From NCBI GenBank assembly GCA_002812745.2, contig NCSJ02000062.1, positions 100,140-164,139 of the forward strand: a DNA stretch of 64,000 bases. The letters run 5' to 3'. Of the stretch, positions 37,405-50,615 are shown piece after piece. Source of the DNA: Scytalidium lignicola (lineage: Eukaryota; Ascomycota; Leotiomycetes). The notes beneath the pieces were generated by a model. The model was not told the DNA's origin. It saw nothing but the letters and a program-made list of their open reading frames with translations, and did not search any database. Within the stretch, counting starts at the first letter, position 1. Every line of letters begins with the position of its first letter. The translations under genes and the position numbers were made by a program.

Positions 37405-39579
37405 CTAGGCTCCTCCTCCTGGATGACCCTGCAGAGTAGATGCGGTCTCTGTAGAGCCATCACCCTCAATTGTCTTTCTCCAGTGGTCTGGTAGACAGAC
37501 ACATACAAGTGGGAAGGCCTTTATTTCACCACTTGTAGGAGGAGACGAATCTCCTCGGACTGAGGTACTCGATACGCCGCTATCTCTTTGGGCATGCTTC
37601 TTTATATCCCAGTCTTCCGCCCGTTGGTCAAGCAAAACTCCCGTCGCCCAGCCATCATCCCAGATTCCCACCACCTTCAGCATATCACCCCTTTCCAGGT
37701 GAAATTCGTCTCCTGCACGTGGTTGATATGCCCAAAGCGTTGCTACCTTGTCTCCAGGATGAATATCGTCCTGGGAGTAGTAATCCCTGAAGGCGGCCAG
37801 CTGTTCTGACTGCTGACTTGCTACCGCCTGCGGAGATGACATTCCATCGCCACTTCCAGAATGGGGGGATTGCGGATCGGCCTCGCCAAGGACCGAATTA
37901 CTAGAGAGCGAACCATTTCGTCGTGAGGTTGGTGGAGGTCGAAGAACACCAATCCTATTGTTAGATACGGGGCTATCCCCATATTCCGAAGAAGAAGATT
38001 GGTCTGTATTTCTTTTCCTTCTTGCTGCATAGCCTCCAACAGCACCTGCTGCAGCAGCGGCGGCTACTTCACCCGAATCTCCTGAAGCACCTTCTAATGC
38101 TGACATCCGAGCAATCCTTCCACCTGGGAGCACGTCGTATCCCTCTGAGGTTTTTCGTGTCATTGTCGCCGTAGGATTGTACGACATCGCTCCTTGGGAC
38201 TTTCGTGGCGGAGTAGGCTGGTTGAAGACACTGCCATGCTGACTGCCCCGTCTGCGACGAAGGCATGCCAGCAAAAGGAAAATCAGGCCTGCTAGTATGG
38301 CAATTCCTGCAACAGCTCCGACCACGATTCCTGCAATGGCGCCTCCTGACAGATGACTGCTGTGAGAAGCAGCTGCAGGAGCTAACGTAGCCGATGACGA
38401 TGTTGTCGCTGAAGTAGACGTTGCCGTAGGAGCAACAGTTGAAAAGGTAATAAACGCGGTGATTGTCGGTAGCACGACCCCAGCACATCTTTGCTGAGCT
38501 TGAGAATTGTAACAGCATGTGTCGGTACTGTTTTGTCCTCCAGAGCCGCAATATTGACATAGACCAAGCGTGCTGTTTCCAAATCCACAGTTGTCGGGCT
38601 CGTTTACGGCACCTTCGATGCAGGAACCAGATAGAGAGTTAGCAGGTAGTGCACAGTTAGTGAAATCAGCTCGAATCTGGGAATCGGCATTGCTACCAGG
38701 CGCTGAGCACAGTTGGTTATCAGCGATGATTATTGCTTCGCTCTCTGCTTGTTGTGCCTATAAAATAATATCATTAGCCTCCATTGAGAAACCTAGGTAA
38801 AATCTTTCTTGGAAAAAACATACGCAAGTATCAGCGCAGACTGGAACAGAATTCGCGGCCGCGAGTCTACATGGCTGCTTCGAATTCTGTATTATAGCAT
38901 TACAAATTACTGTGGTAGTGAAACGAGCATAAAGATTAGAAGTGAGCGACGAATTCGCAAGGTCAATCGATCCGCAACCAAGCAAATTCTCATATCTATT
39001 CAAAAATGGTCAGCATGAAAAATCAACTCCAAGGAAAATCTGGCTTGGGATGGGGGCAAACGCACTTCTCCTGCAAATAAGAAGTCGAAAGGTAGGTGGC
39101 CAACTGCTGATCAAAACTTGCCGTGTCCGAAACAAACTTTAAGAAGGGGCTGTTTAAAAATTAAAAAACAATTGTCAGCGGTCAATACGTCCAAAATATT
39201 CGACAAACACATGAAAATAAAGAGTAAGAACGTACAAAAAGCCGACTAATGTGCTGTCCGTTGATATCGAGGCCGAACTGAAGGCGGAACACAGCTTGGA
39301 ATTGGCGAGCGAGATACAAGATTCTTGAGCCATTGCGATTGGAGCGGCGGCGGCGGCCAGCACTGACAGAAGAGCCATCTTGGTGTTGAATCCGGTCGTT
39401 GAGCGACGCTGTCTCCGGGCTCCCGTCGCAGACGAATTCCCAGCCATCGTTGTTGCTGCTGCCGTTGACGAAGGGGTCGATGTCGGCATCACGCTCGCGT
39501 CGCTCAGGGAATCATCGTGAATCTCGGTGGAAGAGGGTAAGTCTAAATTGCGTCCCGTGCCATGCATATCCTCCCACAT
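37405..39579 (-). CDS. Single-pass membrane protein with cytosolic SH3 domain
   Basis: Predicted 622-residue protein. Exons 39579-39236, 38995-38824 and 38757-37405 join in phase; the first intron is long (240 bases). Order: N-terminal Ser/Thr-rich stretch; a signal-like segment ALLSVLAAAAAPIAMA near residues 69-84; a Cys-rich ectodomain with many Asn-Xaa-Ser/Thr sites, including CQYCGSGG and DTCCYN; a Thr/Ser/Ala-rich stalk; one membrane helix (about residues 310-338) followed by CLRRRRG; a long disordered cytosolic part; and an SH3 domain near 510-570 (LWAYQPRAGDEFHLERGD, WDDGWATG). The plan recalls yeast Fus1, a cell-surface SH3 scaffold. The true start could be the methionine just before the signal segment. 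Confidence 0.85.
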
Positions 39580-42500
39580 CGTTCGTGTTGATAGAGCCCT
39601 CTTGTCAATTCATCGACGCGAATCGTGGTCGCAGCCGTTTTGGCGTATCGCGGTGGCCGGCCAGCTGTTTACCCTCCTCCTTTTTCTTTCCGTTGAATGA
39701 GCTCAGCCCGGATCTCACAGCGTCTTTTCTTTTAAATTTTTTGGTTTTTGGTTGAAGAGGTTCCCGAACCACAAAAAGCACCACCTCTTGCAAAAGTAGA
39801 CCAGCGATGGTCGCGACGAAAGAATGGAAATACCAAACGAGTGACAAGTGTTGGAGGGGCGATGGGGGAAGAAGAGAAGAGAGAGCTCGATTGGTGGTGA
39901 GGGAAGGAATTCGGGGCGGTACACAGTAGGGCAATGGAAGGGAAGGGCCTTCAGTGGACAAGCACCAGCGACAAGGAGCGGAAGGGGGGAAGCTAGAACT
40001 GGAAGGAGCCCCCAGCATTCACGAATCTGCCCTCCTAGCCCTCTTTCTTCGTTGTCTTTCTTGCCCTGCCTCTGATGCCTCAAGGTCCCTAGGGCGCCGA
40101 GGGTTCGAGCGGTGGCGCTAGGGAAGCAGCCCGGCCAAGGGGGTTGGGGTTATTAGCCCAAAACATGGCCCAACATGCCCCAAACAGGCCAAAAGCAGGT
40201 CAGAATAGGCAGGGCGAACTTGGCCAGCGTGTTTTGCGCGCAATCATAACGGTCCTGGCTTATTTCGCGGGCTGGGACCTCCCACCAGCCGCCGCTCCAC
40301 GGGCCAATGGCGTAGCTCCACGGATGCCAGGCCCACCATGCACGACCAGCCCAGGTACGGAAGTACTTCTGGAATTGATCCAGCACAAAGGTAATTAATT
40401 GCAGTACCACAGCACTGTAGATGTGCAAACGCTACGGCTTCTGGGCCCTTTTCCTCTGATGATGAGCAAGCTTAAGTTGTTTAGCTTTTGCTTTTTACCC
40501 TCTTTTATCCTTGTTGTGTTATTTTTGTTTTATTCGCTCTATGATTGCTCTTGCTCATTTACTTGCTAAAGACCCCGTGATGCTTGTTTGTTGACGTGTT
40601 TGCCAGCGGCTCTAGTTTGATGCAGCGTTGTCATGTACAGCACAAATATGCAGGCACGCTGCAACACTCCAGCCCCATTGCCGGACTGCCGCTGGCCTGT
40701 CTTATTGCTTGTCTTGTGCTTGCGTACTCACGTACGTAGTGCTGTAAGTTACAGTACATTCCTGCATGTACGAGTATGCAACCATTTCTCCTGCACAATC
40801 CCGTTGCAACACCAGTACAAAAACCTGTCGACGGCGTGCTGCATCACCGTCGCTTGCGTTTTCTTTGGGAAGCAGATTTCTCTATGGAAGTAGGCTTTCT
40901 GCTTTGCCTGGGTTCGGAGGCTTTACGTGATGCTGATTGGCCAGGCCACGCCGCCGCAACACCCATCACGCCCCACCGAGCCAGGGCTGGGAAATTAGAT
41001 GGCGGAAACTAGATCTCAACCCAAACCAACTTCCATACGAACAACTGCTCCCACGGCGCGAAAGCCCTCAACTCAATGCATAGGTCGGGCCATCAGCAAC
41101 GTATGAGGAAATTCCCGGCCATGCAAATGAGTGGGAATGATGATGACAAGCCCCCGAAAGCAGATCTTCACCGAGGAAAAATCCTTCCGTCAACGGTCTT
41201 GGTCGTGGAAGCTTGACGACGTGGAGAAAATGGCTCTATCCCGTCGTGCCGCTGATGAACACCTAGCGCAAAAGTTAAATACTTGGTACCGGTAGACAAC
41301 GGGCCTCCAATCCATCGAAGGAACACCATGATCCTTTAATGTGGTCTACAGCAATTACCACAGAGTGATAAGGAAGATATCGACGGTAACATACTGGTAT
41401 TAATAGCCAGCACAAAAGTAAGCATACCATACGTTCTCAATCAGCCTTGCCTATGAAGACCGTCAATCTAGGCAGTCGACTAGAATAGCTTGTTGACATC
41501 TGCCGTTACGCGATACAACTCTGGCTGATGAAACAGAGAAGATCTAGCTCTTGAATTGTTTCGTTTCCATCCTGATACCATCCAGAACAATGCGGGGTAC
41601 GACATCTCCTAGCAAGAGTAGCAGTGGGAAGTGGAACTACTTCCACCTTCATTTCAGATCCCCATCCTTGCTTCTCGAGAGAACAGATGTATTAGATGTG
41701 CATGAATAATAATAGACTGATCCCGTATCTCCGTACTAGAACCGTAGCAGAGCTCAACCTGCCTAGCGAATGCGAGACAAAGTCGATCTCATCGCAGTCT
41801 GCGTTTTCTCTACTCATCCCCTATTTTCATGCATTGACGAAACCCAAACTGATTCTCATGAGCTGCAACCAAAACATAGACTATCCAATGCAAATTACTT
41901 CGGGATAAACCACCTCTAAAAGCAATCCTTATGAGAAGGACAATAGACAGGAAGCGGTGAATGTTCTTCTGAAAGATGCCATAAACAAAAATAAGGCGGC
42001 ATTTTTTTCCCACAGACACGGGATGAACGTGCTCTATAGGCGACTATTGATAGAGAATAGCGCTAGACAGAGGTTAATTATCGAAACGCAGCTGTTACTT
42101 CGTTACTTCAGACCAAAAAAGTAATACAGTAAGGTAGTGCCTGCCTCTTATCACTCGTGTCAAAAAGCAGCGTTGCATCTGAGGTTACATCCGACCAGCC
42201 CGAGCAGGGGGTTTAATTCTGAAAAAGTAAAAAGGCTAGGTTCAGCCTAGCAGGGCATTTCTGATATCGGAAATGAGACAAGAAAAAGCCGGGGCAAGAC
42301 CATCCGCGGGCATGATGCTAAATTTTGATAGGGCGTTTGAATCGTTTGATCGTCGATGGCTATCCGCGTTTTGCGAGGTCGCACTTCAGTAATTTAGGAT
42401 AGCTCTGTTTGAGATTTTGAGGGTTTTTAGTTGTAATAATAGCAGTTAACCAAGACCTATATTATGGTTTCCAGCTCTTGATTAATAACGTCGGTGATGA

Positions 42501-43216
42501 GTCCCTTTTGGTCTCGAGATATGTATGAAGTGGTGCTGGTATGTTCCTTGCAATTTTGACCGAATAACTATGTCTTGGCCAAGATTCTCACAGTACTTAC
42601 CACGATTCCGCTTGATCGCTACTAATAATAAATCGATCGATNCGCCTAGGGCCAGAATGTCAATCTTCTGACGTGGAAGAACCTGATTCTTCCAGGACCA
42701 TCGAGTCATAGATCTTCAAGTAGTTCCGATAGAAATTGAGAACTGAGAGACAGAGATTAGAGCAAAGCCCAGTGATCGATGCGCAATCGCAGTGTCTGGA
42801 CATGAAAGTTGCTAGAAGTCCAGGGTGTTCGAAAAATGCCCCAAGACTTGGACTTCATCACAAGCGGCAATAAACTTGGTTCAAGTAAGATACCCAGTTG
42901 TTGATCCTCAACTCTCTTCAGTAAGAGGCCGTGGAGGCCTAGAATAGCTTGGAGCCAAGGTGCAATTGCTATTTGAAGGTTTGTAGTGAAATCCTGGTAT
43001 TGAAGTTGTGATGGTTACCTCATAGTGGCATGTATGACGTTGAGCTTCTCCACAGGACCTATTAGATCCTACAAAAGCCATCAACCACAAGCAAAGGAAA
43101 AGCAATAAGTATACTTTCAGTTTCTCTTTTTATTTTCCAATTGAAATCAAAATCTTTCCGAATTTTCCGAATTGTCTATATTTCACTTTACAAGATAGCA
43201 ATACAACACAAAAAAA
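39580..43216. other. 3.6 kb intergenic region
   Basis: Long divergent spacer between the SH3 gene and the small hydrophilic gene. Longest chance frames here overlap on both strands. The only stretch I would keep is the 52-codon frame at 41137-41295, listed separately. An N is at 42642. Confidence 0.5.
41137..41295 (+). CDS. Possible 52-residue small protein
   Basis: An intronless frame from the ATG at 41137 to TAG at 41293. Two further in-frame ATGs follow at once (41140, 41143). The peptide is highly charged, with KSFRQRSWSWKLDDVEKMA and RRAADEHLAQKLNTW, a helix-like composition unlike nearby noise frames. A possible GTACCG donor overlaps the end, so it could also be the first exon of a spliced gene. 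I do not recognise the family. Confidence 0.35.
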   Translation: MMMTSPRKQIFTEEKSFRQRSWSWKLDDVEKMALSRRAADEHLAQKLNTWYR

Positions 43217-43849
43217 NTGCCTGGACGTCTAGGACAAATGAGCGGAAGTGGAATGTCAAACGTTGGCAATAAACAAACTCACGAGGCAGGAGATCAAAGG
43301 AATCTCTCGCAGGATGAGATTAGTCGACTGAAGAGCGAAGGGCTGTGGAACCCGGGAAAAGAAGAGAGTCATAGGCCTAATGCTATGCGTTAGTTATTCC
43401 TTCACCTACCCTTGTGTTATTGTGCATTAACTGATAGTATTTGCTTTTAGAAGATGAAAGGTCTATAGAAGAACGTATGCAGCGTCAGGAGAGGGTAAGT
43501 TGACTATCGACACCCAGGAAAGTCCGAAAGGGAGCTATACTGACAGACCTCATGAGTAGCCCAACGAAATTAATGAAGGAGAATTATCAAGACAGGATCC
43601 AACACTACCCGTACGTAGGCTTTTGTTCTGTGCTGACTCTCCCCTTCAAACTCATTCCTAACTCTTGAAATATATGATATTCTTTAGATCACTTTCTAGC
43701 TGCAACAAAATATTTCTTATCATGATATACAGAAGGCTAATATCTCGTAGGCTAAGCTACATGGCAATGAACCCAGCAAAGGGGCCAAAATTGATGCTGA
43801 ACTTCAAGCTGAAGATCAAGAAGAATTGAGGAGAAAAGGGAGGGCTTAA
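43217..43849 (+). CDS. Small hydrophilic conserved-looking protein, four exons
   Basis: Predicted 121-residue protein assembled from four exons: 43217-43388, 43451-43494, 43560-43610 and 43751-43849. Every junction has GT and AG, and phases close exactly. The first base of the start codon is an N (43217), preceded by A's, so ATG forms whether the N is A or spurious. The peptide has no hydrophobic stretch and is rich in Gly, Asn, Glu, Gln and Lys: MSNVGNKQTHEAGDQRN, EISRLKSEGLWNPGKEESHR, LSRQDPTLPAKLHGNEPSKG, ending RRKGRA. Composition recalls LEA- or stress-type disordered proteins, but I cannot name the family. It lies 490 bases upstream of VPS15, same strand. Confidence 0.65.
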
Positions 43850-44340
43850 TTAGCCCATTAGCTGTTAGCATGTTAATAGGTAGAAGGTTCCAGTCTCGAC
43901 CATTATCTAGTATCAGAGCTACGGATCAATATCCATTTGCTAAATAAAAGACTCTCAAGAACTATGAACCAACTGTAATAAAAGCCTCTACTTTTGATTG
44001 GAACTTACGCGATCAAATCTGCTGTATTCCATTGTTGAATCGTAGAGCAGCTCTCCACTACCTAAAAGCCGCCCCACGTTTTGCGTGATTTGTCTTCTCG
44101 CTTTACCGTACACTTCACCAGGCACGCCTGGTAGAGCTCCAACTTCCCTTAACTGGATGACATAAAGGCAACGACCATTCATATAGCTGTCGGAGATGAC
44201 TTATTGCTATCGTTTATTATCTACACTCTGCTGAACCGCGATTCCGCAGCTTGAGCAGTTATCAGAATGCCCATGCCCTGAAGCCCTTTCGATTGTCGCA
44301 TATATGACATAGTCCAGATGAGCTCCAGCTTCGCACAATC
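43850..44340. other. Intergenic, VPS15 upstream region
   Basis: Same-strand spacer between the small hydrophilic gene and VPS15, so it should hold the VPS15 promoter; no coding sequence supported. Confidence 0.55.
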
Positions 44341-47300
44341 ATGGGACAAGGCTTCTCCCTCACGACGCTCTCTGCGGGCTCCGCAGGTATCGATATCCCA
44401 GAGCTTTCGGATATCGTATATGAAAAGTCTATGGGAACGGCGCGGTTCATGAAGAGCATTAGGGCGCGGCATCCGGATGGCGTTGTTCTTGTTAAGGTTG
44501 TTGCTAAGCCATATATCATGAGCCTGGCGAAGTATAAGAAGAAGATAATCGGTATGCGTGCAGAACATGCGGGCTTTTCATTTTTTTGATGATTCAGACT
44601 GATAAAGATATGTAGAGGAACGCAAGGCGCTGGCAGATGTTCCCAATACTCTTCCGTATCAGCGCATCCTCGAGACGGACACAAATGGATACCTAGTTCG
44701 ACAATACATATACAGCTCGCTCTACGATCGCATGAGTACCCGCCCCTTCCTAGAAGATATCGAGAAGAAATGGCTTGCATTCCAGCTTCTGTGTGCCATT
44801 CGAGACTGTCATGCGCGAGATATATTCCATGGTGATATCAAGACGGAGAACACGTTGGTGACGTCGTGGAACTGGTTATACCTATCCGACTTTTCCTCCT
44901 CATTCAAACCCACCACATTACCGGAAGATAATCCAGCCAACTTTTCCTACTTCTTTGATACTGCTGGTCGACGAACATGCTACCTTGCGCCAGAGCGCTT
45001 CGTGGCTGCCGGAGAGGCCCCTGATCCGAGGGCAGAGGTTACGTGGGCTATGGATGTATTCAGCGCTGGCTGTGTGATTGCCGAACTATTCCTTGAATCT
45101 CCAATATTTACGTTGAGTCAGCTATTCAAGTATCGCAGGAGGGAATACGATCCGGTGATGACGCACTTGAATCGGATCGCGGACAAGGAAGTCAGGGAAN
45201 TGGTAGCTCACATGATAAACCTGGATCCTGAATCTAGATACTCTGCGGAGGAATATCTTGTGTTCTGGAGAAAAAAAGTCTTTCCAGACTACTTCTACAG
45301 CTTCCTTCATCAGTATATGGGTCTTATTACCGATCCATCTTCAGGAAGATCTCCTATATCCGGAGCGTCGGCAAACCTAGGTGAGCCTGACGATCGAATT
45401 GATCGAATCTATTATGACTTTGACAAAATATCCTATTTTCTGGGATACGAAGCGGGAAAACAGGCTCTCCAAAGACCAGTCTTCTCAAGCTCTCAACTTG
45501 GGCTTTTCCCTCTGTATCTCAATATACCGAACAATCAACACCAAGCCACTGCCATGGAGTGGAAAGGGGGCGATGATGGGACCCTAATATTCTTGACTGT
45601 CATTGTATCTTCCCTTCGAAATACTGCCAGAGCAACTGCCAAAATCCGCGCTTGCGATATCTTATTGGCTTTCTCAGAACGCTTAACCGATGAAGCAAAG
45701 CTCGACCGCGTCCTTCCTTATGTAGTATCGTTGCTAAATGACAAGAATGACCTCGTCAAAATAGCGGCAATTCGTACATTAACTCAGCTCATGGCTCTGG
45801 TTACGGTCGTCTCCCCGATCAACGCTCACGTGTTCCCGGAATATATCATGCCTCGAATGCAAGCCTTCCTTCATGACTCGCCATCAAAACCAGGCCCCCT
45901 CGTCCGTGCAACTTATGCCGCTTGTTTAGGAAGTCTGGCGACATCAGCATCTCGATATTTGGATATGGTTGCAACCTTAAGAGCCGATGGATCTCTTCCA
46001 ACAGTAGATCCCGAGACTGAAGACGGCAGTGGCGTAGAGTCAGCATTTCAAGGTCTCTATGACAATGCTCGTGCCGAGCTCATTCTACTATTTGAGACGC
46101 CCACTAAGGCATTGATCACGGATCCTGAAGGCTCTGTAAAACGGGCTTTTCTAGGCTCAGTGCCGGAATTGTGCTTGTTCTTTGGGACGGCAGATTCCAA
46201 CGACATCATTTTGAGCCACTTGAACACATATCTCAATGATCGAGATTGGATGCTCAAGTGTGCTTTCTTCGAAACCATTGTTGGTGTTGCCACCTTCTTA
46301 GGTGGCACTAGCCTGGAGGAGTTTATTTTGCCATTGATGGTTCAGGCATTGACGGACCCCGAAGAATTCGTGGTGCAGAAGGTGATATACTCGCTTGCCA
46401 GTATGGCGGAGCTGGGTTTATTTCAAAGATCAAAAGTGTGGGAGTTAGTAGATGTTGTCAGTCGATTCACAATGCATCCTAATATATGGGTACGAGAGGC
46501 TGCAGCAATGTTTCTCTCGTCTGCCACGAGGTTCCTGTCGCCTGCCGACACTCAATGTATTGTGCTGCCATTAATCAGGCCTTACCTGAAAACAAATATA
46601 GTAGACTTCTCCGAGTTGACTATCTTGGATGCGTTAAAGAGGCCCATATCTAGAGCTGTGGTTGACCTATCAACAACGTGGGCGCAGAAAGTTGACAGAG
46701 GAATCTTTTGGAGAGCGGTACAGCGATCACGGACATTCTCATTTAGTGCCAGTCACTCGATACCTACGATATCTGCAAAGGAGTTAGGCCCCCATGCTAT
46801 GCAGAGAGTCACTAAAAATGAAGAAGATGAACAATGGTTGTCTAAGCTTCGTACTATGGGGCTTACTACGGATGATGACTTCAAATTACTCGCTCTCAGA
46901 GAATACATCTGGAGGGTAGCGCTCTCAAAGCCCAGAGAGCCCCCTCAGCATCCTGCCTATCTGAACAGCATCATTAACCTTCGTAATATTGGCATAACAC
47001 CGCAAACTGTTATGTTCGATGAACAACAGCTCATTGATGAGCCTCTCCGTCCGCTAAAAGCCATTTCAGATGGAGGTGATAACTCACCGCATACCATTGC
47101 AGATGCGCTCCTGGATGCTTCGATGACAATCGATGACCCGATATCGAGAAGGAAGCGGAATGCCCATAAGTCAAAGTCAAAGTCAAGTAACCCGGCTGGG
47201 ACTTTGGCGATTACAACAGGGGCCAAAGACATTTCTTCAACTGCATCCCCATCTCCAGCCCTCTCTCCTTCAGAGTCAGTCGCCGGGTCAGATACTGCCT

Positions 47301-49087
47301 CTCTACGAAAGTCTGTTGCGGTAGGTTGGGTCTTGAATGATGAAACCGCTTCCATACCAGAAACTACGGCATCTACCAACTCTAGAGATGCTATTAGCAA
47401 GATCCGGCATAGACCAAGTGCCATGAGTCTGCTAAATCGTAGGGAGTCTGCTAAATCGGTTGCAGAGACTAGCACTACCTCGACCAACGTCTTTGGTAAA
47501 GTTGAAGGTCCTTTCGCACACAACCTAGCAGTACCATCGGCTTTAGCATTAGCCAAAGGTCAAGAGATGTCCCCACAAGATCAAATACGGTATAGGGCTG
47601 CTCACACTTACACTGGTAATGATCCTAATATATTAAAAATGCTGGATGAGATGTACGTAGACAACTATCCGAACGATACCGTTGAATTTGGGCCACTCAT
47701 TGCTCCTCCGAGTCGCCGCAAGGCGATCAATAAGAGTGGAAATCAACCAGCAGATAGACCTTGGAAACCGGACGGAACTCTCGTTGCCACATTCTCGGAA
47801 CACGTGGGCGCTATTCATCGCATTGCAGTTGCTCCAGATCACATTTTTTTCATCACAGGAGGTGATGATGGATGTGTCAAGGTCTGGGATACCAGCAGGC
47901 TTGAGCGAAATATTGCTCATCGCTCGCGACAAACACACAGGCATACGAATGGAGCCAAGATCACATCGTTATGCTTCATTCAACAAACTCACTGCTTCAT
48001 CAGCTGTGGTAGTGATGGAAGTATTAATGTTGTCCGAGTCGACTGTCTTCAAAGCGGTGGCGTAGTAAGATATGGTAAGCTACGCGTTCTTCGTGAGCAT
48101 CGGCTTCCAGAGGGCGAGTTCGCTCTTTGGTCCGAACATTACAAAGCAGATACACACTCTCTTCTCCTTGTTGCTACAAACCGATGTCGAGTCATAGCTA
48201 TCGACCTACGCACTATGACACAATTGTATACGTTAGAGAACCCTGTACATCATGGCACTGCCACCTGCTTTTGCATTGATAAAAAGAAGAACTGGCTATT
48301 ACTCGGTACTTCCCATGGTGTTCTAGATTTATGGGACCTCCGATTTAGAGTACGTCTAAAAGCATGGGGTGTACCCGGAGCTACATGCATATACCACATT
48401 TGCATCCACCCTTCGAAAGGAAAGGGAAGATGGGTTTGCGTAGCAGGTGGAAGTGGACAGGGCGAGGTTACAGTTTGGGACATCGACAAGGCACAATGTC
48501 GTGAAGTCTACCGTGCTGGAGCGACGAAAGAGGGCCTGAAAGGATACGACCCGTGGCCCGTGGATGAAGACCGTCCAGAGGGAATGCTGGGACGATTCGC
48601 AACCGCTCTAGAGCCAAGCGGATCAAGTAATGCTGATCGTGGAGTCAGAGCTATGATCGCCGGTACAGACACATTTGATGATGGACGGGACTCCAAGTAT
48701 GGATTCATCATCACAGGAGGTTCAGATAAGAAAATCCGATTCTGGGATTTGGCAAATGTGGAGAAGTCGATGGTCATTAGTGGCCTGGACGTAGATGAGC
48801 CCAAGCCCACATACACTTTTGCTCATCCCACAGCGGCCCTTACACTAAATACCGAACGTCCTCCACGACAAAATCCCACGTCGCCAAATGCTGGATCTGG
48901 CTCGCGGTCTTCAAATTCCACTACAAAATCCAGTGGGCGTCCCCCTAGGTCTACGGTTATATCGCTACAGCAACAGCAGTTGCTCAAGTCGCACCTAGAT
49001 TCAATTCTTGACATTGCGTTATTAGAATCTCCTTATGGCATGATGGTGTCGGTGGATAGATCGGGCGTTATTTTCGTCTTCCAGTAA
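44341..49087 (+). CDS. VPS15: VPS15, regulatory protein kinase of the Vps34 PI3-kinase complex
   Basis: Predicted 1560-residue protein; exons 44341-44551 and 44616-49087 join in phase. It anchors and activates Vps34 PI3-kinase on endosomes and autophagosomes. Domains in order: an N-terminal MGQG (glycine 2 is a myristoylation site); a protein kinase domain with LVKVVAKP and HGDIKTEN at ~142-149; HEAT-like helical repeats (about 350-750); a low-complexity Ser-rich linker; and a C-terminal WD40 propeller from ~1130, opening FSEHVGAIHRIAVAPD. Length is in the family range. N at 45200 lies in VRE-X-VAHMI, where the family usually has methionine; unlike other Ns here it must be a real base to keep the frame. 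Confidence 0.96.
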
Positions 49088-49599
49088 AGTTTAGTTAAAG
49101 CGGGATTCTCATTTGGAAAGGGGCTTACGGTGTTCTACGTGTAAGACTCGTGGATGGAACTTGGGCTATGGGTTAATATATGTTAGGCTAATATACTTAG
49201 TTAGATGTATTTAATGTGATTAGTTGTTCATACTATCTTTTAATATATCTTGAAGTAAATTTAGAAGTCTCATGTTTAAATTCAGTGCCAATTAATTTCC
49301 GCTATAAAATATTAGTTTAAATTTTATATATGGCCCATATTGGCCGTTAGACCAGAAAATATATAACAATTATAAGGAATAAATAAGAACTCGGAGCCCA
49401 GAAACTTAAAGAGAATTAAATATTCGACAACAACTCCATCTTCCAATCCGCTTCCGGCGAGGGGCCTTTTTTGGTGACGGGGTGAAAGTTTTGTGGCCGG
49501 CAGAAAAGTTAAGCGGTGAGAAGCAAGAAGGGCTGTCTCCAAGACAGATCCATCTTCACAAGCAAGGAAAACCAAATTAGACATTCAAAGTTTCTAAGA
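49088..49599. other. Intergenic, BCP1 promoter side
   Basis: AT-rich spacer between same-strand genes; nothing else seen. Confidence 0.55.
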
Positions 49600-50535
49600 A
49601 TGGTTAAAAAAAGGATAAGAGATCCAGAAGAGCTTCCTGAGGCGCCTCCTGCCCAAGTTGACGATAGTGATAGTGATGAGGATGAGGTAAATGAGATTTC
49701 TACTTCTCCGATTTTATTTTAGTTCAAAAGCTTACTTAGTGTTCAGGATATGGACATAGTCAATGTCGATTTTGAATGGTTCAACTTCGACGCCGATATT
49801 GATTTTCACGGTATCAAGAGTCTTTTACGTCAATTGCTAGATGTCGATGCTCAGTTATTTGATCTCTCGGCTCTCGCTGATCTCATCCTCTCTCAGCCCA
49901 CCGTGGGGTCAACTGTGAAAGTGGATGGCAAGGAGACTGACGCCTATGCCTTTCTCACCATTCTAAACTTGCATGAGCACCATGAGAAGAAACCGATCAA
50001 GGATTTCACCGAGTACATCCTGCAGAAATCCAAGACCAATCCCGCGTTGGCGAGTCTTAGCAATGCGCTCTCATCACCTTCGTCCCAAGTTGGCGTCATT
50101 TTCGCAGAACGACTAATCAATGTCCCTGCTGAAATTGCTCCTCCAATGTATACCATGCTCATTGAAGAGATTCAGGACGCGGTAGAAGATAAGGAGCCTT
50201 ATGAATTTACACATTACCTTATAATCTCAAAGGTCTACCACGAGGTTGCATCTACATTGGATCACGAAGATAACCCACGGCAAAAGAAGTCAAAGGCCGG
50301 GAAAAGTGTGAAGGAGACATTCTACTTCCACCCAGAAGATGAAGTGCTGCAAAGATATGCGCTGGCTCATGGGACGTACTCATACACGAAGGAAGAGGGT
50401 GACAACATGGCAGATAGCAAGAGAGCATTCCAGGAGATGGGAATCAAGCCTCAGGGTTCAATGATCTTGATTGAAGCAAGCAAATTCGAGGACGCTACTA
50501 AAGCCATAAGCGAATACTTAAAACCAGCACAATAG
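49600..50535 (+). CDS. BCP1: Bcp1/BCCIP family nuclear protein
   Basis: Predicted 291-residue protein; exons 49600-49686 and 49747-50535 in phase. Bcp1 works in the nucleus as a chaperone for ribosomal protein Rpl23 and in export of Mss4; BCCIP is the animal homologue. Evidence: basic start MVKKRIRDPEE, an acidic DDSDSDEDE stretch, then VNVDFEWFNFDADIDFHGIK, the hallmark of the family, and HYLIISKVY followed by an acidic loop and FYFHPEDEVLQ near the C-terminus. Start chosen at the ATG directly before the basic stretch; the frame is open upstream without homology. The gene converges on chorismate mutase with only 80 bases between stops. Confidence 0.92.
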
Positions 50536-50615
50536 AATGCTTTTTTATATTCGTGAGACTTTTTCCCCCCTTGGCCCTCTCTATATATATATATCTAGAT
50601 TCTTAATGCACCTCC

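Noticed and set aside
39605..40083. Overlapping minus-strand frames upstream of the SH3 gene
   Set aside because: Pro/Ser/Leu-rich translations of a purine-rich leader; open in several frames at once, so likely non-coding.
46957..47556. 199-codon antisense frame inside VPS15
   Set aside because: Antisense shadow of the conserved VPS15 frame.
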